The notes beneath the pieces were generated by a model. That model saw only the letters and a list, made by a program, of their open reading frames with translations. It was not told where the DNA came from and did no database searches. Below are positions 35,242-37,715 of a stretch of 37,715 nucleotides of DNA, one piece after another. The position numbers were made by a program, and so were the translations under genes. Location of the stretch: assembly GCA_025359105.1 (NCBI GenBank), contig JANYHK010000127.1, positions 1 to 37,715 on the forward strand, read 5' to 3'. Within the stretch, counting starts at the first letter, position 1. Each line of letters starts with the position of its first letter. Source of the DNA: Myxococcales bacterium (GTDB taxonomy: Bacteria > Myxococcota_A > Polyangia > Polyangiales > Polyangiaceae).

Positions 35242-35634
35242 ATGCCTCGTTCCGCCGTGCGTTTTGTCGTCACGATCGCCGCCGCCCTGTGCGCGTGGCT
35301 CGTGGCGGCGCCCGCGTGGGCCGGCATGTCGGCACCGCAGTGCGACAGCCGCGGCGCGATCACGTTCGCTCCGCCGCCGCAGCTCCAGCCGGTCGAGCAG
35401 TCGATCGACGCGACCGACGACGGGATGACGTGCGTGGAGCGGATGCTCGCCGCGGAGGGTGTCCGTCAGGGCAACGCCCCGCCGCCCTCGCCGACCGCGG
35501 TAGATCCGGTCGCCGCGCCTTCGCTGCCCACGCTCCCGACCTTCGCGCCGGTGGCCTTGCCGGCTGCCCGCGACGCGAGCGGCCGTCCGCCGAGCGGCGT
35601 GCGCCCCTCGCTCGAACGCCCGCCTCGGGCCTGA
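35242..35634 (+). CDS. Small exported protein with Pro-rich C-terminus
   Basis: A 130-residue protein with signal peptide MPRSAVRFVVTIAAALCAWLVAAPAWA (cut near residue 27). The mature part begins GMSAPQCDSRGAITFAPPPQLQPVEQSIDATDDGMTCVERMLAAEGV, with two Cys that could pair, and ends in a Pro/Ala-rich tail. No recognised family. Start ATG 35242; a weak AnnnT-type element (CACATT) lies 8 nt upstream. A strong terminator follows immediately. Confidence 0.72.
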   Translation: MPRSAVRFVVTIAAALCAWLVAAPAWAGMSAPQCDSRGAITFAPPPQLQPVEQSIDATDDGMTCVERMLAAEGVRQGNAPPPSPTAVDPVAAPSLPTLPTFAPVALPAARDASGRPPSGVRPSLERPPRA

Positions 35635-35655
35635 GCGCCTCGAGCGCTCTTTTTT
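35633..35655 (+). terminator. Rho-independent terminator after the secreted-protein gene
   Basis: GAGCGC-CTCGA-GCGCTC hairpin followed by TTTTTT. The stem starts inside the stop codon (TGA 35632-35634), so the stop and terminator overlap. Confidence 0.85.
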
Positions 35656-35773
35656 CAAGCCATCGCGCGTGAGTGCGCGCGGACGGCCCGCCGTGCGTTC
35701 GCGCGCGGCGCCGCCGTGCGCACGCGCCCATGCGCACGAACTCGCAGTACTTCTCAAACCCAAGGAAACGCTC

Positions 35774-37715
35774 ATGTCCAAAGAATCCAAGAACGACGCG
35801 GAGAACGCGTCGTCGAGCAGCTTCGAAGGCGTCGGCGGGATGAACACGGGGGTGGCCATCGTCGGCTTCATCCTCTGCTTCATCTCGGGCGCCGGCCTCA
35901 TGTGGGGCTACGACTCGCACCGCCTCAAGAAGGGCGAAATCGGCGCCGACACCGCTACGGCCTCGGCCGGCGGCGGCAACTGGAGCGACGAGGACTCCCC
36001 CGTCCCCGTCTCCTCCAAGGACCCGACGTGGGGCAAACGTGAAGCCCCCGTCACGATCGTCATCTTCTCCGACTTCCAGTGCCCCTTCTGCTCGCGCGGC
36101 GAGGCCACGATCGATCAGGTCAAGACGACGTACGGCCCCGACAAGGTCCGCGTCGTCTGGAAAAACGAGCCCCTCAGCTTCCACCCGAACGCCAAGCCGG
36201 CAGCCGAAGCCGCGCAAGGCGTCTTCGCGCTCAAGGGCGCCGACGCGTTCTGGAAGTTCCACGACCTCGCGTTCAAAAACCAGCAGACGCTGAGCGACGA
36301 GAACTACGTCGCGTGGGCCGGTCAGGCTGGCGTGACGGACATCGCGAAGTTCAAGGCCGGTCTCGCCGCCCACACGTGGGCGGACAAGGTCGACAAGGAC
36401 CACGCCCTCGCCCAGAAGGCCGGCGTCAACGGCACCCCCGCGTTCTTCATCAACGGCGCGTCGCTCTCGGGCGCGCAGCCGTTCGACAAGTTCAAGACGC
36501 TCGTCGACCAGGAGCTCTCGAAGGCCCAGGCGAAGATCGCCGCCGGCACGCCCAAGGACAAGGTCTACGTCGCGATGTCGACGGAGAACAAGAAGGCCGC
36601 CCCGGCGCCCAAGGAAGAGGAAGAAGAGAAGGAAGACACCAAGAGCGTCTTCAAGGTCCCCGTCGGCCAGAGCCCGCAGCTCGGCAACGCGAACGCCCTC
36701 GTCACGATCGTCGAATTCAGCGATTTCCAGTGCCCGTACTGCAAGCGCACCGAGGAGGTGCTGAAGAAGATCCGCGACACCTACGGCGACAAGGTCCGCT
36801 TCGTGTGGAAGGAAGAGCCTCTTCCGTTCCACCCGCGCGCCGAGCCGGCCGCGGAGCTCGCGCGCGCGGCGCGTGCAGAGAAGGGCGACAAGGGCTGGTG
36901 GGCAGCGCACGACGGGCTGTTCGACTCGCACCCGAAGCTCGAGGACGCCGATCTCGAGGCGGTCGCCGTCAAGCTCGGCATCGACAAGGGCAAGGCCATG
37001 GACGCCATCAAGACCCACAAATTCAAGAAGGAGATCGACGCGGACTCCGAGCTCGCCGACGATCTCCAGGCCAGCGGCACGCCGCACTTCTTCATCAACG
37101 GCCGTCGCCTCGTCGGCGCACAGCCGGACAGCGCGTTCATGCCGATCATCGACGAGGAGATCAAGAAGGCCGGCGAGCTCGCCGCCAAGGGCGTGAAGCC
37201 GGGCGAGGTCTACGACACGCTCATCAAGGACGGCAAGGGCGAGCCCGAGCCGGAAAAGAAGACCGTCGCCCTCCCGGCGAACAACCCGTTCCGCGGCAAC
37301 GCGAACGCCAAGGTCACCATCCAGGTGTTCTCGGACTTCGAGTGCCCGTTCTGCCAGAGGGTGGAGCCGACGCTGGCCGAGGTCATGAAGACCTACGGCG
37401 ACAAGGTGAAGCTCATCTGGCGCGACATGCCGCTCCCGATGCACCCGAGCGCTCCGATGGCGGCAGCCGCCGCCCGCGAGGCGTTCAAGCAGAAGGGCAA
37501 CCCGGGCTTCTGGTCGATGCACGACAAGATGTTCACCGTGCCGCCCACGCCCCCCGGGCAGCCGGGACAGCCGCCGCCGCAGCCGCCGCAGCGGAGCCTC
37601 TCGCGCGAGACGCTCGAGAAGTACGCCCAGGAGACCGGCCTCGACATGGCCGCCTTCAAGGCCGCCCTCGACTCGAACAAGTACAAGGCCGACGTCGATG
37701 CCGACGCGAAGGCCG
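35774..37715 (+). CDS. Membrane-anchored protein with three tandem DsbA-like thioredoxin domains (C-terminus beyond window)
   Basis: At least 647 residues. A Lys/Glu/Ser N-terminus precedes one TM helix (about 24-47), so the domains are extracytoplasmic. Domain 1 has CPFC at 103-106 and the cis-Pro segment GTPAFFING (about 219); domain 2 has CPYC at 320-323 and GTPHFFING (about 435); domain 3 has CPFC at 524-527. Each starts with the pattern APVTIVIFSDFQCPFC (residues vary) and has the FHP segment after the first helix. An acidic linker (KEEEEEKEDTK) joins domains 1 and 2, and a Pro-rich insert (PPTPPGQPGQPPPQPP) sits in domain 3. Family: DsbA/thioredoxin_4 disulfide oxidoreductases. SD AAGGAA 7 nt before ATG. 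Confidence 0.92.
   Translation, partial: MSKESKNDAENASSSSFEGVGGMNTGVAIVGFILCFISGAGLMWGYDSHRLKKGEIGADTATASAGGGNWSDEDSPVPVSSKDPTWGKREAPVTIVIFSDFQCPFCSRGEATIDQVKTTYGPDKVRVVWKNEPLSFHPNAKPAAEAAQGVFALKGADAFWKFHDLAFKNQQTLSDENYVAWAGQAGVTDIAKFKAGLAAHTWADKVDKDHALAQKAGVNGTPAFFINGASLSGAQPFDKFKTLVDQELSKAQAKIAAGTPKDKVYVAMSTENKKAAPAPKEEEEEKEDTKSVFKVPVGQSPQLGNANALVTIVEFSDFQCPYCKRTEEVLKKIRDTYGDKVRFVWKEEPLPFHPRAEPAAELARAARAEKGDKGWWAAHDGLFDSHPKLEDADLEAVAVKLGIDKGKAMDAIKTHKFKKEIDADSELADDLQASGTPHFFINGRRLVGAQPDSAFMPIIDEEIKKAGELAAKGVKPGEVYDTLIKDGKGEPEPEKKTVALPANNPFRGNANAKVTIQVFSDFECPFCQRVEPTLAEVMKTYGDKVKLIWRDMPLPMHPSAPMAAAAAREAFKQKGNPGFWSMHDKMFTVPPTPPGQPGQPPPQPPQRSLSRETLEKYAQETGLDMAAFKAALDSNKYKADVDADAKA

Noticed and set aside
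35360-37522. 720-codon minus open frame at the window end
   Set aside because: Antisense to three DsbA domains; it has no domain of its own.

Overview
The window is about 37.7 kb of very GC-rich, densely coding bacterial DNA. Several features point to the Myxococcota, probably a Polyangiales-type soil myxobacterium: three Hanks-type Ser/Thr kinases (two with large extracytoplasmic or repeat tails), eight predicted lipoproteins with Asp/Gly/Ala-rich linkers, an AgmX/PglI-like C-terminal domain, and long Pro-, Gly- or Thr-Pro-rich low-complexity stretches. The species cannot be fixed from sequence alone. I see no rRNA, tRNA, CRISPR array, prophage or intact insertion sequence.

Layout. 1-2967 (-): a family-5 solute-binding protein followed 4 bp later by an NtrY-like sensor histidine kinase cut by the window edge. 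3055-6576 (+): a Ser/Thr kinase with a TPR tail, then an acidic-tailed protein. 6583-11588 (-): an envelope operon of Ser/Thr kinase, class A penicillin-binding protein and exported FG-GAP protein. 11629-15284 (+): pgeF, a cystathionine beta-synthase with a CBS-domain pair, and two lipoproteins. 15303-18918 (-): HEAT-repeat methyltransferase, zinc-ribbon/proline-rich protein and hotdog thioesterase. 18967-20285 (+): an exported molybdopterin oxidoreductase coupled to a PepSY-like membrane protein. 20314-22285: a Cys-rich lipoprotein divergent from a quinone oxidoreductase. 22295-24861 (-): a small exported protein, tyrA, and a degenerate metallo-beta-lactamase-fold protein with two C4 zinc fingers. 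25141-29325 (+): lipoprotein, receptor kinase with an extracytoplasmic type-1 periplasmic-binding domain, lipoprotein. 29387-30415 (-): tryptophan 2,3-dioxygenase, divergent from a PAP2 phosphatase. 31057-33393 (+): a c-type-cytochrome-like lipoprotein, a small lipoprotein and a ferritin-like diiron protein. 33383-35115 (-): a lipoprotein and an HTTM membrane protein. 35242 onward (+): a small secreted protein, a terminator, and a membrane-anchored protein with three tandem DsbA-like domains that runs off the window.

Functional themes are envelope sensing and signalling (histidine kinase plus binding protein; three Ser/Thr kinases), peptidoglycan assembly and editing (PBP1A, pgeF), periplasmic redox and metal chemistry (molybdoenzyme, cytochrome-like lipoprotein, diiron protein, triple DsbA), and aromatic amino acid metabolism (tyrA, tryptophan dioxygenase).

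The main sequence-level signals outside the genes are: (i) a -10-like hexamer (TAnnnT) 6-8 nt upstream of seven start codons, suggesting leaderless transcription; (ii) three tracts of a CCGAnn hexanucleotide repeat in unrelated contexts (two coding, in different frames and strands; one immediately upstream of the tyrA core promoter); (iii) a perfect 16-bp palindrome in the kynA promoter; and (iv) the receptor-kinase/periplasmic-binding-protein fusion and the triple DsbA protein.
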